A DNA stretch of 64,000 bases from Alphaproteobacteria bacterium UBA4588 (GTDB lineage: Bacteria > Pseudomonadota > Alphaproteobacteria > Rhodobacterales > Rhodobacteraceae): NCBI GenBank assembly GCA_905182195.1, contig CAJJAW010000005.1, positions 372,001-436,000 on the forward strand. Reading direction: 5' to 3'. Positions 1 through 8,834 of this stretch are shown in pieces. The notes below the pieces were generated by a model that was not told the DNA's origin, searched no databases, and was given only the letters and a program-made list of their open reading frames with translations. The translations under genes were made by a program, and so were the position numbers. Position 1 is the stretch's first letter. Every line of letters begins with the position of its first letter.

Positions 1-783
1 AAGGCCGTAAGAAATACCTGCACCATAAACCACAGCCTTATTAGACGGCATGGTCCAAGGTGTTGTGGTCCAAATCACAACTTTAGCGCTGTCCAGGGTT
101 GCATCACCGGTACCCATCACTTTGAATTTCACCCAGACGGTAAAACTTTCCTTGTCATGGTATTCAACCTCAGCCTCTGCCAAAGCTGTTTTCTCAATAG
201 GTGACCACATCACAGGCTTTGAGCCCTGATATAGAGTGCCATTCATCAAAAACTTTTGGAATTCTGCTGCAATCACCCGTTCAGAATGAAAATCCATCGT
301 CAGATAAGGGTTTTCCCATTTTCCAGTGATGCCAAGCCGCTTAAATTCTTCGCGTTGGATATCAACCCAACCTTCAGCAAATTCGCGACATTCTTGACGA
401 AATTCCAATACTGGAACTTCATCTTTATCACGACCTTTTTTCCTATATTTCTCTTCGATCTTCCACTCAATTGGCAGACCATGGCAATCCCATCCAGGGA
501 TATAGCGCGCATCTTTGCCCATCATCTGTTGCGAGCGCACAACCATATCCTTTAGGATCTTGTTCAGTGCATGGCCTATATGCAAGCTACCATTAGCATA
601 GGGCGGGCCATCATGTAGCGTAAAGCTTTCCCGCTCTGTTTTCTTGCGTAAACGGTCATAAATACCGATCTCAGCCCAACGCTCCAACCACTCTGGCTCA
701 CGTTTGGGCAATCCCGCACGCATTGGAAAATCCGTCTTAGGCAGATTAAGGGTAGCTTTGTAGTCAACTGTGTTGTCTGACAT
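1..783 (-). CDS. ileS: Isoleucyl-tRNA synthetase, N-terminal part (cut by window edge)
   Basis: This class Ia aminoacyl-tRNA synthetase charges tRNA-Ile with isoleucine in the cytoplasm. The reading frame starts at the ATG at 783 and stays open for 261 codons to the window edge, so the editing, KMSKS and anticodon-binding parts lie outside. The class I signature [12 protein letters not shown] is visible near residue 67, preceded by [11 protein letters not shown], which is typical of Ile[14 protein letters not shown] follows, another IleS hallmark. No neighbour shares its strand immediately upstream. Family assignment is certain from these motifs; only the truncation limits it. Confidence 0.96.
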   Translation of the reverse strand, partial: MSDNTVDYKATLNLPKTDFPMRAGLPKREPEWLERWAEIGIYDRLRKKTERESFTLHDGPPYANGSLHIGHALNKILKDMVVRSQQMMGKDARYIPGWDCHGLPIEWKIEEKYRKKGRDKDEVPVLEFRQECREFAEGWVDIQREEFKRLGITGKWENPYLTMDFHSERVIAAEFQKFLMNGTLYQGSKPVMWSPIEKTALAEAEVEYHDKESFTVWVKFKVMGTGDATLDSAKVVIWTTTPWTMPSNKAVVYGAGISYGL

Positions 784-1193
784 ATCGCGTCTCTTTTTGA
801 AAAACTGAAAAAGGGGGGCGCACTGGGTTGCAACGCCATTGGCCCGGCGACTGCATGATCACAGCGCCGGGGATATAATTCGTAGAATGATCAATATCCG
901 TACCATCTTGTAGCAGTTATAGGCAGCTATTCACCGCTGTACAACTGGCATCCCGGAGAGAGCTTTTCAGAACATGTATGGAGTCATATTATATCGTTTT
1001 TATTATTTAACTTTATTTAACTAACACAAAAAACTATTCCATTCATACTGCCCATTCTAGTCAAATTCTATTCTTAAATACAGATCACAACATTATACTT
1101 GACTACTATGTCATCACCAAGTCCACAGCTTGAGCTTCAACAGAATATGCCGGGCTATCTACTCGACACTAACTATCACAGTGAATAACTGCT
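784..1193. other. Intergenic region upstream of ileS with one hairpin
   Basis: No gene is supported in these 410 bases. Both flanking genes read leftwards, so this stretch should hold the ileS promoter and leader. A 7-bp perfect inverted repeat (CCCGGCG at 843-849, CGCCGGG at 865-871) with a 15-base loop lies about 60 bases upstream of the ileS start and would form a hairpin in the leader RNA. It is not followed by a T run on either strand, so I do not call it a terminator. The part from 960 to 1190 is AT-rich and shows nothing else. Confidence 0.4.
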
Positions 1194-1640
1194 TCAACTA
1201 TCGGACAGCTCCCACAAATAGAAGATGTCAGGCAAGCCATAGTCGTTGTCCTGCCCATCTGTAGTCTCTACGGCTTCAAAACCCAACTTTTGGTAAAATT
1301 TCTGTGCATCAGTATTAGCCTGAAATACCCACAACCTCAGCTCATTGAATTGTTCCTGTGCATAGTTTATCGCCGCCTGTCCGAAGCCAAGCCGTTGGAA
1401 CGCCGCTTTGATATAAAGCGACTGCACAATATTACCTTCAAGAGCCAAAAAACCAACAAATTGAGAATTATAATGTAAAATTGTTACCTGTGTATGCTCC
1501 AATAGCCAACGGCCATAATCCGCCCGTTCAATGGCACTATCCACGGTTGGTAGCCAGCTTGTGGCCTCAGCCCAATCCTCCAAGACTTGACTAATTTCAG
1601 CCGCATCAGAAGCTACGCCTTTTACTAACTGAACCTTCAC
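1194..1640 (-). CDS. GNAT family N-acetyltransferase
   Basis: A 148-residue protein with the GNAT fold, which transfers an acetyl group from acetyl-CoA to an amine on an unknown substrate. The acetyl-CoA binding motif A is visible around residues 70-90 (IVQSLYIKAAFQRLGFGQAA, of the V-x-x-x-R/Q-x-x-G-x-G/A type), and the C-terminal motif with FYQKLGFEAVE is typical (strand beta-5 and the loop before beta-7). The start is a GTG at 1640 with no strong ribosome-binding site. Length is normal for single-domain GNATs. Nothing in the context identifies the substrate. Confidence 0.85.
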   Translation of the reverse strand: MKVQLVKGVASDAAEISQVLEDWAEATSWLPTVDSAIERADYGRWLLEHTQVTILHYNSQFVGFLALEGNIVQSLYIKAAFQRLGFGQAAINYAQEQFNELRLWVFQANTDAQKFYQKLGFEAVETTDGQDNDYGLPDIFYLWELSDS

Positions 1641-1905
1641 CGCGCATCTGCAATCAAAAACTGGAGTGCTTTCTGGCGTAATATTTGCAAAGGTTTTACT
1701 CTTGAGGGTAAAAACAGGTGCGGTTGCGCCAAGACGTGGTGGGCAGAGGGCACATTCCCCTTTTCTGCATTTTCAAACCAGTATGATGTCGCTGACAATA
1801 TCATCTTATTCCTTTACTTGGATCCTCTCAGAATAAGAATTTCCATATCTGTTGCCATGAGAGCAGCAATTGCCAAATCCTATAGCACAGTTTAATGCCG
1901 AAAAC

Positions 1906-2688
1906 ATGCGCAGATATGCATTTAAAATTGAATACAATGGCCAAAGATTTTACGGCTGGCAGCGTCAAAATGCGCTGCCAACGATTCAGAGTGCGCTTGA
2001 ACTAGCTCTCGCAAAGTTGGAGCCGGATCTACCCACTGTTGCAGCAGCTGGGCGCACAGATACCGGCGTGCATGGCCTCGGCCAAGTGGCGCACTGTGAC
2101 ATGCAAAAGGACTGGGACTGTGACCGCCTAAAAGGTGCGTTGAATTTTCATCTTCGACCAGATAAAATCTCTATCATCGCCTGCGCAATTGTAGATCCAA
2201 ACTGGCACGCACGGTTTTCAGCACTTGGTCGAGATTATCTCTTTCGTCTGGTCTGCCGATCAGCCCCCGTCACTCATGATGCTGGACTCGTCTGGCAGTC
2301 GCGGCATCCTTTGGATATTGGCGCGATGCGTGCAGGAGCTGCTTATTTAATCGGGACCCATGATTTCACCACATTTCGCTCCACAATGTGCCAAGCTAAA
2401 AGTCCAATCAAGACGTTGGATGTTTTGGACATGTCTGAACATGGCTACCACGCCGGCACCGAAATTCGCTTTCACGTGAAAGCCCGCAGTTTCTTGCACA
2501 ACCAGGTACGTAGCTTGGTGGGCTCGCTCGAACGTGTGGGGGCTGGCGCTTGGCAGCCTGAGCGCATGGCAAAGGCGCTTGCGGCACAGGATCGTTCTGC
2601 ATGTGGGCCGGTTTGCCCGTCAGACGGGCTGTATCTTGAGAATGTACGCTATCCAACAGATGTATTTTCTGAGACAGTAGCTAATTAA
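1906..2688 (+). CDS. truA: tRNA pseudouridine synthase A
   Basis: TruA isomerises uridines 38-40 in the anticodon stem-loop of tRNAs to pseudouridine. The signature GRTDTGVHG is present with the catalytic Asp at residue 52 from the start chosen here, and [14 protein letters not shown] and RSFLHNQVR are the other TruA blocks. The reading frame can be extended upstream to a TTG at 1870, but the ATG at 1906 gives [12 protein letters not shown], which matches the usual N-terminus, so it is preferred. The 3' end overlaps the convergent DUF3726 gene by 4 bp. Length (260 residues) is normal. Confidence 0.95.
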   Translation: MRRYAFKIEYNGQRFYGWQRQNALPTIQSALELALAKLEPDLPTVAAAGRTDTGVHGLGQVAHCDMQKDWDCDRLKGALNFHLRPDKISIIACAIVDPNWHARFSALGRDYLFRLVCRSAPVTHDAGLVWQSRHPLDIGAMRAGAAYLIGTHDFTTFRSTMCQAKSPIKTLDVLDMSEHGYHAGTEIRFHVKARSFLHNQVRSLVGSLERVGAGAWQPERMAKALAAQDRSACGPVCPSDGLYLENVRYPTDVFSETVAN

Positions 2689-3194
2689 TCGTTATCCGTG
2701 AGGCCTGCGCCGGCGCCAGCCAGCCGCGATGCATCAGTTTCTGGTACATAGGTTAATGCCGCGTATACGCCTAGCCTCCGCCAATCATCGGGGTCGACCT
2801 TGCATCTTCCAGACTTTTGGGCGGGATACTGATGTGGAGCAACATGCAAATCCCCATTGTCCATCTCAGCTGAAACACCGTGATATTGCGCCAGAGCCTG
2901 CGTAACGTCACACTTAGCTACTCCCCTAAGGATCACCAGCACTGCGCCCTGACTAACAGCATCCGCACAAACTGAGAAATCTCTTAAAAGATGGGCATTT
3001 TGAACATCTACACCAAATGAAAAATCAAAGCTGGCAGATGAAATCGGCTTGGCCAAATGAGCTAAAAGCTTATTCAAGGCCAATGGGCTCGCCGCAATGG
3101 CAGCGGCCACCTCTTGGGCTTGGGCCACAGGCACACCAATGCCCCTACAGGCTTTCAAAACAGCCATTTTTAATTGGTTCGATGAAACATTCAA
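2685..3194 (-). CDS. DUF3726 family protein
   Basis: Last gene of a three-gene leftward operon. The sequence, with an N-terminal block [20 protein letters not shown] and a mostly alpha/beta body, resembles the DUF3726 family of Rhodobacterales, whose function is not established. The frame is open to a TTG at 3218, but another TTG at 3194 overlaps the stop of the preceding gene as TTGA, which is a classic translational-coupling junction and gives a start close to the family N-terminus. I therefore prefer 3194 (169 residues). There is no signal peptide or membrane segment, so it is probably cytoplasmic. Family call is from recall of motifs, not from a search. Confidence 0.65.
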   Translation of the reverse strand: MNVSSNQLKMAVLKACRGIGVPVAQAQEVAAAIAASPLALNKLLAHLAKPISSASFDFSFGVDVQNAHLLRDFSVCADAVSQGAVLVILRGVAKCDVTQALAQYHGVSAEMDNGDLHVAPHQYPAQKSGRCKVDPDDWRRLGVYAALTYVPETDASRLAGAGAGLTDND

Positions 3195-4843
3195 GGTGCC
3201 GACACCGGCAGCCACCAATCATCCCACACTTTTCCAGCAGCCAAATCAGAGGCCAATGGCGCACCCTGGGCCAAAGTGATCCGGGTCCAGAGCTGTGATT
3301 TGGGATCAAATTTGCTAGCCCCAAAGAACGACAATTTACACCGCAACATATCAACTGGAGCCATATCCGCATCTACAAGATTGTCTCTAATTTCTGAATA
3401 AGGGTTGTCAGCCAAGGCTTGCACGCGCTGCACAGCCAAACGATGTTGTGGAAAATACGCCAAGAACTGCCAGATGGGGCCTGTGTGCCCTGGCAAATCT
3501 TGTGCCAAAGAATGTATCTGTCGGGTGATGTCTAATGGGCTTTCACGATCTGCTCCGGCTTCAGTGTGGCGCTTACCTATACGCGGCTCAAGCTTAGACT
3601 CTGATACATACCAAAATTGCTCAGTGGCATGGGGCGCTGTGAAATCAACTGCCGTTGCATAGCCACAGTGAACCGCCAGGGCTGAGCCCAGCTCGGCACA
3701 ATCCATCGCCGCATCCAGAGTTGGCTCATGGGGGTTTGCCATACACTCCGTAAGCCCATCCACCAAATCTCCAAAAGGCTCAATCATCCAGCTGACAGTC
3801 AATTCTTGAAGGTCTTCACTGCCAGCTACACTTTGCAAAAGCAGTCTGTCCAACGCGCCCTCAGCCATCAAGAGCTCAGCGGTCAGGCCACAAGTCAACC
3901 CCGCCCATTCCCGCCGAAGTTTCACAATTCTGGCGTGATGCAGCGGATCGGCAATATTCCATTCTAACAGATGTTGTGCTGCTCGGCGACTTAGATCTAT
4001 CAGTTGCACCGCTGTATCCAAACCAAATTCGGTCACTCTAACTCGCGCTAAAGCCGTTTCACGGCAAATCATCCAAGAGTGCAGCAATAGAGGATGAGAT
4101 ACCAAAAACGGCGCCATTCCAAGCCCTGTTGAATTTCCAATTCCAAGTTGACGCTTCACATGATCGGGCAGCTTACCGCCCCCCACATGTTCAACCAAGT
4201 CGTGAGTGAATGTCCTAATTAACCAAACTGTCAGCATTTCAGCCATGAACGGACCTTGAAGGCCTGGCCGCGCATCAATCTCACTTCGGTCAGCAATCCC
4301 AAACTTGCCATTGCCATAGACCGCTGTGGTGCGCATCAAATAACCAATGTCTTGTATCATGCCCATGGGCAGGTCAGCTCCATTACGCAGTGATGTTACG
4401 ATCTGATCAAATAAACGCACAGATTTATTAGCACGCGACAGACAGAGATCTTTTTGCGTGAACTGACCCAGTTCTTGCAGCGGTGCGTTCTTTGATAACC
4501 GCGCAATCTCCAAAGCATTAGGCAGCCCGTCATAGAGCACAAAGGCTGAATCCCAAGCTTCGGCAATCACACGGTCCGTCCGCATGTCCGGGTCCAGCGG
4601 CTGGGTTATGGCAAATAGGGAATATGTATGACCTCCGAGATCAACGGAATAAACAGCCGTGCCAAACCCTTCCACGTCCATATCCCAATGATGGCGGGAT
4701 ACATTGCTTTTATCAGCGATCAATCGGCGGGTTAGGCTTCGCAAAAAAGAGAGGCGCGAGGGAAACATCGCCCCCATACGCGATAAGCGCATCACTTCCT
4801 CAGAGTGGCGCAATCCAGCTTCTGCAATAACAGCATCTTTCAT
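3191..4843 (-). CDS. Uncharacterised 550-residue protein between M19 dipeptidase and DUF3726 genes
   Basis: I do not recognise a family. The protein is soluble-looking: no signal peptide, no convincing membrane span, rich in His, Trp and Arg across its length (for example SRHHWDMDVEGFG near residue 50 and HSWMICRETALARVRVTEF in the middle). A start at 4879 is possible, but the ATG at 4843 overlaps the stop of the dipeptidase gene as ATGA and is preferred. Downstream its stop overlaps the DUF3726 start as TTGA. The 4-base overlaps on both sides imply that the three products are made in fixed ratio and act together, perhaps on the same small substrate. No function is claimed. Confidence 0.7.
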   Translation of the reverse strand: MKDAVIAEAGLRHSEEVMRLSRMGAMFPSRLSFLRSLTRRLIADKSNVSRHHWDMDVEGFGTAVYSVDLGGHTYSLFAITQPLDPDMRTDRVIAEAWDSAFVLYDGLPNALEIARLSKNAPLQELGQFTQKDLCLSRANKSVRLFDQIVTSLRNGADLPMGMIQDIGYLMRTTAVYGNGKFGIADRSEIDARPGLQGPFMAEMLTVWLIRTFTHDLVEHVGGGKLPDHVKRQLGIGNSTGLGMAPFLVSHPLLLHSWMICRETALARVRVTEFGLDTAVQLIDLSRRAAQHLLEWNIADPLHHARIVKLRREWAGLTCGLTAELLMAEGALDRLLLQSVAGSEDLQELTVSWMIEPFGDLVDGLTECMANPHEPTLDAAMDCAELGSALAVHCGYATAVDFTAPHATEQFWYVSESKLEPRIGKRHTEAGADRESPLDITRQIHSLAQDLPGHTGPIWQFLAYFPQHRLAVQRVQALADNPYSEIRDNLVDADMAPVDMLRCKLSFFGASKFDPKSQLWTRITLAQGAPLASDLAAGKVWDDWWLPVSAP

Positions 4844-5793
4844 GACGGAACAAACCCTCTCTGCCAGAACGCCATCCAATTATCACCAAGAATTCCAGCT
4901 ACATGCTCCGTTGGAAGACCTGCGGCTTTCAACCCATCCGCTAGGGTAAGGAAGTCTCGATTATCACGGAACCAAACTGGACAGTCCGGGAAAACGGCTG
5001 GCGGCGTGGATATTTTCCGCCAATGGCCATTACGCATCCAATTGACCACGCTATCGGGTTGATCCTGGCAGAGGTCTGAGCCAATCCCAAACATTTCATT
5101 GCCATAGATTTCCACCATTTCAGTCGCCATCTGTGAAAACTCCATTAAAGAACATTCACTTCCTGATTTAAGGTGATGCGGGTAAAGTGAGAACCCAACC
5201 ATCCCAGCAGTATCAGACAGAGCTTGTAAAAGATCATGATGGATATTGCGCGGTGCTGCGTGCCAAATATTTGGGTTAGCGTGAGTAACGGCCACAGGCC
5301 GCGTGGAGTAGGCCACCACATCCATAGCCGTTTTATGCCCAGCGTGAGACAGGTCGATGATCATCCCAACCCGGTTCATTTCATCCACAACTTCACGTCC
5401 AAACGCTGTGAGCCCACTATCTTGAGCCTCAAAACACCCAGCGCCAAGTAGGGATTGCTGGTTGTATGTTACCTGACAAAATCGAATGCCAAGCTGCGAC
5501 AGCAGCTCAACACGAGCGAGATCTGCACCAATGGCTAAAGGATTTTGAAGGCCAAATAAGATTGCAGTTTTTCCGGCTGCGTTTGCCGCCAAAATCTCCA
5601 TATAAGTGGTAGCCTTTGAAACCAAATCACCACATTCCTCAAACCACTGGTTCCAGCTCTGTAAGTTATCTACCAAACCTAGAAAGTCTTCGTGATACCC
5701 AACAGTAATGTGCACAGCAGACAAACTCCCCGCACGCATTTGCTGGAAAACTGCCCTGCTCGGGCGGATATATTGAAGACCATCTACGTACAT
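4840..5793 (-). CDS. Peptidase M19 (renal dipeptidase family) metallohydrolase
   Basis: M19 enzymes are zinc hydrolases that cleave dipeptides or related N-acyl amides. Supporting motifs are MIIDLSHAG (metal-ligand His) near residue 165, AVTHANP near residue 190, and a C-terminal EHVAGILGDNWM block equivalent to the conserved I-x-G-G/D-N of the family. The N-terminus is short: at 317 residues it lacks the leading HxD-containing strand of longer M19 proteins, so two metal ligands may be missing or moved; the start (YVDGLQYIRPSRAV) still gives an apparent D-G-L motif. No signal peptide, so probably cytoplasmic. It is first in a coupled operon with the unknown gene and DUF3726. Confidence 0.85.
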   Translation of the reverse strand: MYVDGLQYIRPSRAVFQQMRAGSLSAVHITVGYHEDFLGLVDNLQSWNQWFEECGDLVSKATTYMEILAANAAGKTAILFGLQNPLAIGADLARVELLSQLGIRFCQVTYNQQSLLGAGCFEAQDSGLTAFGREVVDEMNRVGMIIDLSHAGHKTAMDVVAYSTRPVAVTHANPNIWHAAPRNIHHDLLQALSDTAGMVGFSLYPHHLKSGSECSLMEFSQMATEMVEIYGNEMFGIGSDLCQDQPDSVVNWMRNGHWRKISTPPAVFPDCPVWFRDNRDFLTLADGLKAAGLPTEHVAGILGDNWMAFWQRGFVPS

Positions 5794-6022
5794 GGGACTA
5801 ACTTAAATCTAAGAACCAATTTGGCAAGTGACTGTGCGACGATTGACACTGCAATTTGCGCCACGCACCGATTCAAAATTCTTATAAATTATTTATTGAA
5901 AGAGATTTCTAAAAAGTGATCAAAACCATCTAAAGGAAACAATCTATCATCTGATTCCGGAAGAGATCAGCAGGCTAGCTTAGACAGGCGTTTGCCTACC
6001 ACATACTAACAGCAGTCTTGAT

Positions 6023-6050
6023 TTGACGGAACGTCATTTCGTTGTATAAA
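6023..6050 (+). promoter_or_regulatory. Putative sigma-70 promoter of the NCS2 permease gene
   Basis: TTGACG at 6023-6028 and TATAAA at 6045-6050 are separated by 16 bases, a good match to a housekeeping promoter. Transcription would begin near 6057 and give a leader of about 108 bases before the permease start at 6165. A small inverted repeat (GACG, 3 bases, CGTC) overlaps the -35 element and its spacer. Confidence 0.55.
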
Positions 6051-6056
6051 CTGGTT

Positions 6057-6164
6057 CTTAATGTGGTCCTTAAGCCCACGACCACTTTATCTGCGCTCAG
6101 ACGTATAAAAATAAGGGCAATGCATCGGCGTATGCTGATGTCAGAAAAAACGAAGGGAAAAGAA
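6057..6164 (+). promoter_or_regulatory. Structured 5' leader of the nucleobase permease gene
   Basis: Two hairpins are visible in the leader. One pairs GTGGTC (6063-6068) with GACCAC (6080-6085) around an 11-base loop containing TTAAGCCCAC. The other pairs CATCGGC (6123-6129) with GCTGATG (6134-6140) around GTAT. A strong ribosome-binding site (GAAGGGAAA) follows at about 6152. A structured leader on a purine or pyrimidine permease suggests ligand-controlled expression, but I cannot match it with certainty to a known riboswitch class. Confidence 0.35.
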
Positions 6165-7475
6165 ATGTCTACTACTGATTATGGGAATCCAGATAATACG
6201 CCCCCTATGGAGCAAGCAATCCCACTTGGATTGCAGCATGTTTTGGCGATGTTTGCGTCAAACGTGACACCCGCGATTATTGTTGCTGGGGCTGCCGGTC
6301 TTGCCTTCGGCGGGGCTGAGCAAGTTTACCTCATTCAAATGGCGATGCTATTTGCTGGTATCGCAACCTTGTTTCAAACAGTTGGCTTAGGCCCCATAGG
6401 TGCTCGTTTACCTATCATGCAGGGTACAAGCTTTGCATTTGTGGGTGTTCTTGCGGGTGTTGCTGCAACTCAAGGCCTGAGCGTCGCGCTCACAGCTTGT
6501 TTGATTGCAGGTATTATTCACTTTGCGCTCGGCAGCGTAATTCAAAAAATCCGATTTATGTTTCCACCTTTGGTAACCGGCTTGGTTATTTTGGCCATTG
6601 GTTTGTACCTGATTCCTGTTGCAATTAAATACGCAGCTGGTGGTGCGGCTGACTTCCAGATGGCAGCTGAGAGCTTTGGCTCTATGATGCATTGGACCGT
6701 CGCGTTGACCGTCGTAGTGGTATCCTTAGCTTGCAAATTTTTAACCAAAGGCTTGGTTTCAAATGCTGCAATCCTGATTGGCCTAGTTGCTGGATATCTC
6801 GTTGCAATGTTTATGGGCATGGTAAGTTTTGGCGGCGTTGCAAAAGCCGCATGGTTTCAGGTTCCAACTGTGATGCCATATGGCTTTGAATTTAGCCTAG
6901 GCGCTGTAATTGGCGTGACACTTGTCTCAGTTGTCTCAGCGATTGAAACTGTGGGCGACACAACAGCGACAACCAAAGCGGGCGCTGGCCGTGATGCAAC
7001 CGACGACGAAGTTTCTGGTGCGACTTACGCCGACGGTTTGGGCACGGCAATTGCCGCTATCTTCGGCGGCTTACCAAATACATCGTTCAGCCAAAACGTG
7101 GGTATCGTCGGCATGACAGGTATAATGTCACGTCATGTTGTGACCATTGCTGGTGTGATCTTGATTATTTGCGGGTTGATCCCAAAAATTGGTGCCGTGA
7201 TTTCATCTATGCCTTTGCCTGTTTTAGGCGGTGGTGTGATCGTGATGTTTGGAATGGTGGTCGCAGCGGGCATGAACATGCTGACCGAAGTAAAAATGTC
7301 ACGCCGCAACATGATCATTATCTCTGTCTCCTTAGCAGTTGGCCTAGGCTTGAACTTAGTACCAAGTGCTGTTCAATACTTGCCAGGCATCTGGAAAACA
7401 CTGGCCACATCCGCCGTTGCACCGACTGCGTTGTTGGCCGTTGTAATGAACTTGGCTTTACCACAAGAAGACTAA
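6165..7475 (+). CDS. NCS2 family nucleobase (xanthine/uracil type) permease
   Basis: An inner-membrane symporter of the NCS2/NAT family that imports purine or pyrimidine bases. About 12-14 hydrophobic segments alternate along 436 residues. The family signature after TM10 is present as NTSFSQNVGIVGMTGIMSR near residue 300, and VSAIETVGDTTATT near residue 255 carries the conserved Glu of TM8. The Q-N and TSFSQN pattern is closer to xanthine/urate members than to UraA, so xanthine or uric acid is the likelier substrate (inference). The frame is open to 6042, but the ATG at 6165 has a strong AAGGGA ribosome-binding site and gives the normal N-terminus. Confidence 0.9.
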   Translation: MSTTDYGNPDNTPPMEQAIPLGLQHVLAMFASNVTPAIIVAGAAGLAFGGAEQVYLIQMAMLFAGIATLFQTVGLGPIGARLPIMQGTSFAFVGVLAGVAATQGLSVALTACLIAGIIHFALGSVIQKIRFMFPPLVTGLVILAIGLYLIPVAIKYAAGGAADFQMAAESFGSMMHWTVALTVVVVSLACKFLTKGLVSNAAILIGLVAGYLVAMFMGMVSFGGVAKAAWFQVPTVMPYGFEFSLGAVIGVTLVSVVSAIETVGDTTATTKAGAGRDATDDEVSGATYADGLGTAIAAIFGGLPNTSFSQNVGIVGMTGIMSRHVVTIAGVILIICGLIPKIGAVISSMPLPVLGGGVIVMFGMVVAAGMNMLTEVKMSRRNMIIISVSLAVGLGLNLVPSAVQYLPGIWKTLATSAVAPTALLAVVMNLALPQED

Positions 7476-7524
7476 AAAGTGGGGGTTTTCTTGTTTCTAA
7501 ACCAGTTGACGCCAAGGCTTAACC

Positions 7525-7554
7525 CCAGAGGATCAGCGCTAGTTGATCCTCTGG
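7525..7554. other. 11-bp perfect hairpin downstream of the NCS2 permease
   Basis: CCAGAGGATCA at 7525-7535 is the exact reverse complement of TGATCCTCTGG at 7544-7554, with an 8-base loop. It begins about 50 bases after the permease stop codon, in the position of a transcription terminator or mRNA-stabilising 3' hairpin, but there is no T run after it on the plus strand. It lies between the permease and a decayed gene fragment. Confidence 0.5.
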
Positions 7555-7638
7555 CAGTCATAGCACGCCAAGCGTTACGCAAGCGTGTGGGCCTAAACCA
7601 TCATCAGCGCCATAGGTTGTGCAGCAAGTCGATTGTCA

Positions 7639-7851
7639 TCACACTGGCGGAAACCGGAAGCGATCGGCCACCACCGTCCAATCCATGTGATTGCGTACGT
7701 ATTTATGGGCAGCCTCCGAGGGTGGGTTATAGTCCCAGTGATCGGACGCACCGGCCTGCATAGCGGCATTCAACGCGAAGCGTGATTGTTGGCTGTCAAT
7801 AGTTTTTGTCGTAATAAGACACCAAACACTAACGAAACTAAAAAGGTAGTC
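7639..7851 (-). pseudogene. 3' remnant of an unidentified protein-coding gene
   Basis: Read leftwards, a frame of about 70 codons without an acceptable start ends at the TGA at 7639-7641. The last 50 residues look like real protein (for example ALNAAMQAGASDHWDYNPP followed by a segment with HMDWTVVADRFRF), with balanced composition and codon use like the neighbours, whereas the preceding 20 codons look random. This fits the leftover 3' end of a gene whose 5' part was deleted, probably when the dsbA-like gene came to lie beside it. I do not recognise the family. Confidence 0.4.
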
Positions 7852-7858
7852 CTAAATC

Positions 7859-8566
7859 TTACTTTGCTGCACGCGCTTCAGCGACCATGGCGGCAATCTC
7901 ATCCACACTCAGCATGCCTGGCGCCGTAAGATCACCAACAATAAAGGCGGGCGTACCAGTAAAACCTAGGGAGCGCGCCAACGCACTGCTTTCTGCAATA
8001 TGCGCCTCAACTGCTGGGCTGTTCATATCCACCTGAAGTTTTGCAATATCTAAGCCCAAATCACGTGCTATTTTGAGGATACTGGCTTCAGTTGCTCGAC
8101 CTTCCCCATTCATCAATGCCCAATGTAGTTCTTCATATTTGTCTTGCGTCCTCGCGGCTAATGCGGCCCGCGCGGCATAAACACTGTCCTCGCCCAGGAT
8201 TGGCCATTCGCGGTAAATCACGCGCACATTTTCATCAGATGCCATTAAAGCCTGCACAGTTTTTCCTGCCTTACGGCAGTAGGGGCAGTTGTAATCAAAA
8301 AACTCTACAACAGTGACATCCCCGGTTGGATTGCCAAGGTTGGGAGAGTCTGGATCTTGTTCAAGCTGCAACCTAACTGTATTTGCTCCAGATGCTGCCC
8401 GATCCTTTTCGCGCTGCTGGATGATAGCCACAGCTTGCATAACAATCTCAGGGTTTTCCAAAATAGCCTCGAGGGCCAATTTCTTAATCTGCTGGTCGGT
8501 CAGCTGTTGTGCAGTGGCTATTTGAGCAAAGCTTAAAATGGCGACGGCTAAGAGAATTATACGCAT
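7859..8566 (-). CDS. DsbA-family thiol:disulfide oxidoreductase, periplasmic
   Basis: A 235-residue thioredoxin-fold protein. Residues 1-19 form a Sec signal peptide ending at ATAQQ, so it works in the periplasm. An N-terminal helical segment with EAILENPEIVMQAV is followed by the thioredoxin domain with the active site FFDYNCPYCRKAG and the cis-Pro region FTGTPAFIVG. This architecture is that of the DsbA/Com1/DsbD-gamma-like group (DUF953-free, often with an N-terminal ScsC-like extension) in alphaproteobacteria. It may oxidise or isomerise disulfides; the CPYC motif favours oxidase or isomerase activity. No operon partner is seen. Confidence 0.9.
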   Translation of the reverse strand: MRIILLAVAILSFAQIATAQQLTDQQIKKLALEAILENPEIVMQAVAIIQQREKDRAASGANTVRLQLEQDPDSPNLGNPTGDVTVVEFFDYNCPYCRKAGKTVQALMASDENVRVIYREWPILGEDSVYAARAALAARTQDKYEELHWALMNGEGRATEASILKIARDLGLDIAKLQVDMNSPAVEAHIAESSALARSLGFTGTPAFIVGDLTAPGMLSVDEIAAMVAEARAAK

Positions 8567-8676
8567 TATTCAGGCTCCTAGATTTCAAGGCCATATTTGC
8601 AAAGTATCGCCCACGATACCAGCCCTAAGCGGTCCACAAAGTCGTCCAGCGCAAAGAAATGCCAGCTTTGTCTTCT

Positions 8677-8728
8677 GAGCCTCGCTGAAATGACCCCTAA
8701 CCCTCCCTTGATTCATCCAGCGAGGCTC
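8677..8728. repeat. 11-bp inverted repeat in the dsbA / glycosyltransferase divergent region
   Basis: GAGCCTCGCTG at 8677-8687 and CAGCGAGGCTC at 8718-8728 are perfect reverse complements separated by 30 bases that contain CCCTCCC. It sits between two divergently transcribed genes, upstream of both. It could be a protein-binding site or the stem of a small RNA with a C-rich loop. No T run follows on the plus strand. Confidence 0.45.
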
Positions 8729-8834
8729 ATATAAACAGACCAAAAGCGATTGTTTGCATAATGTGACGCACCCACTCAGCTTTTTGTCAGGAAATATTCT
8801 AAGTTTTTAGAATGTGTGAGATGAAGGAAAAGTT

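Noticed and set aside
6057-6164. Classical purine (guanine/adenine) riboswitch in the permease leader
   Set aside because: The two kissing loops and conserved core of that aptamer are not visible; only generic hairpins are.
7479-7763. 94-codon plus-strand frame after the permease gene
   Set aside because: It runs through a hairpin and antisense to a better-looking coding remnant; composition is not protein-like.
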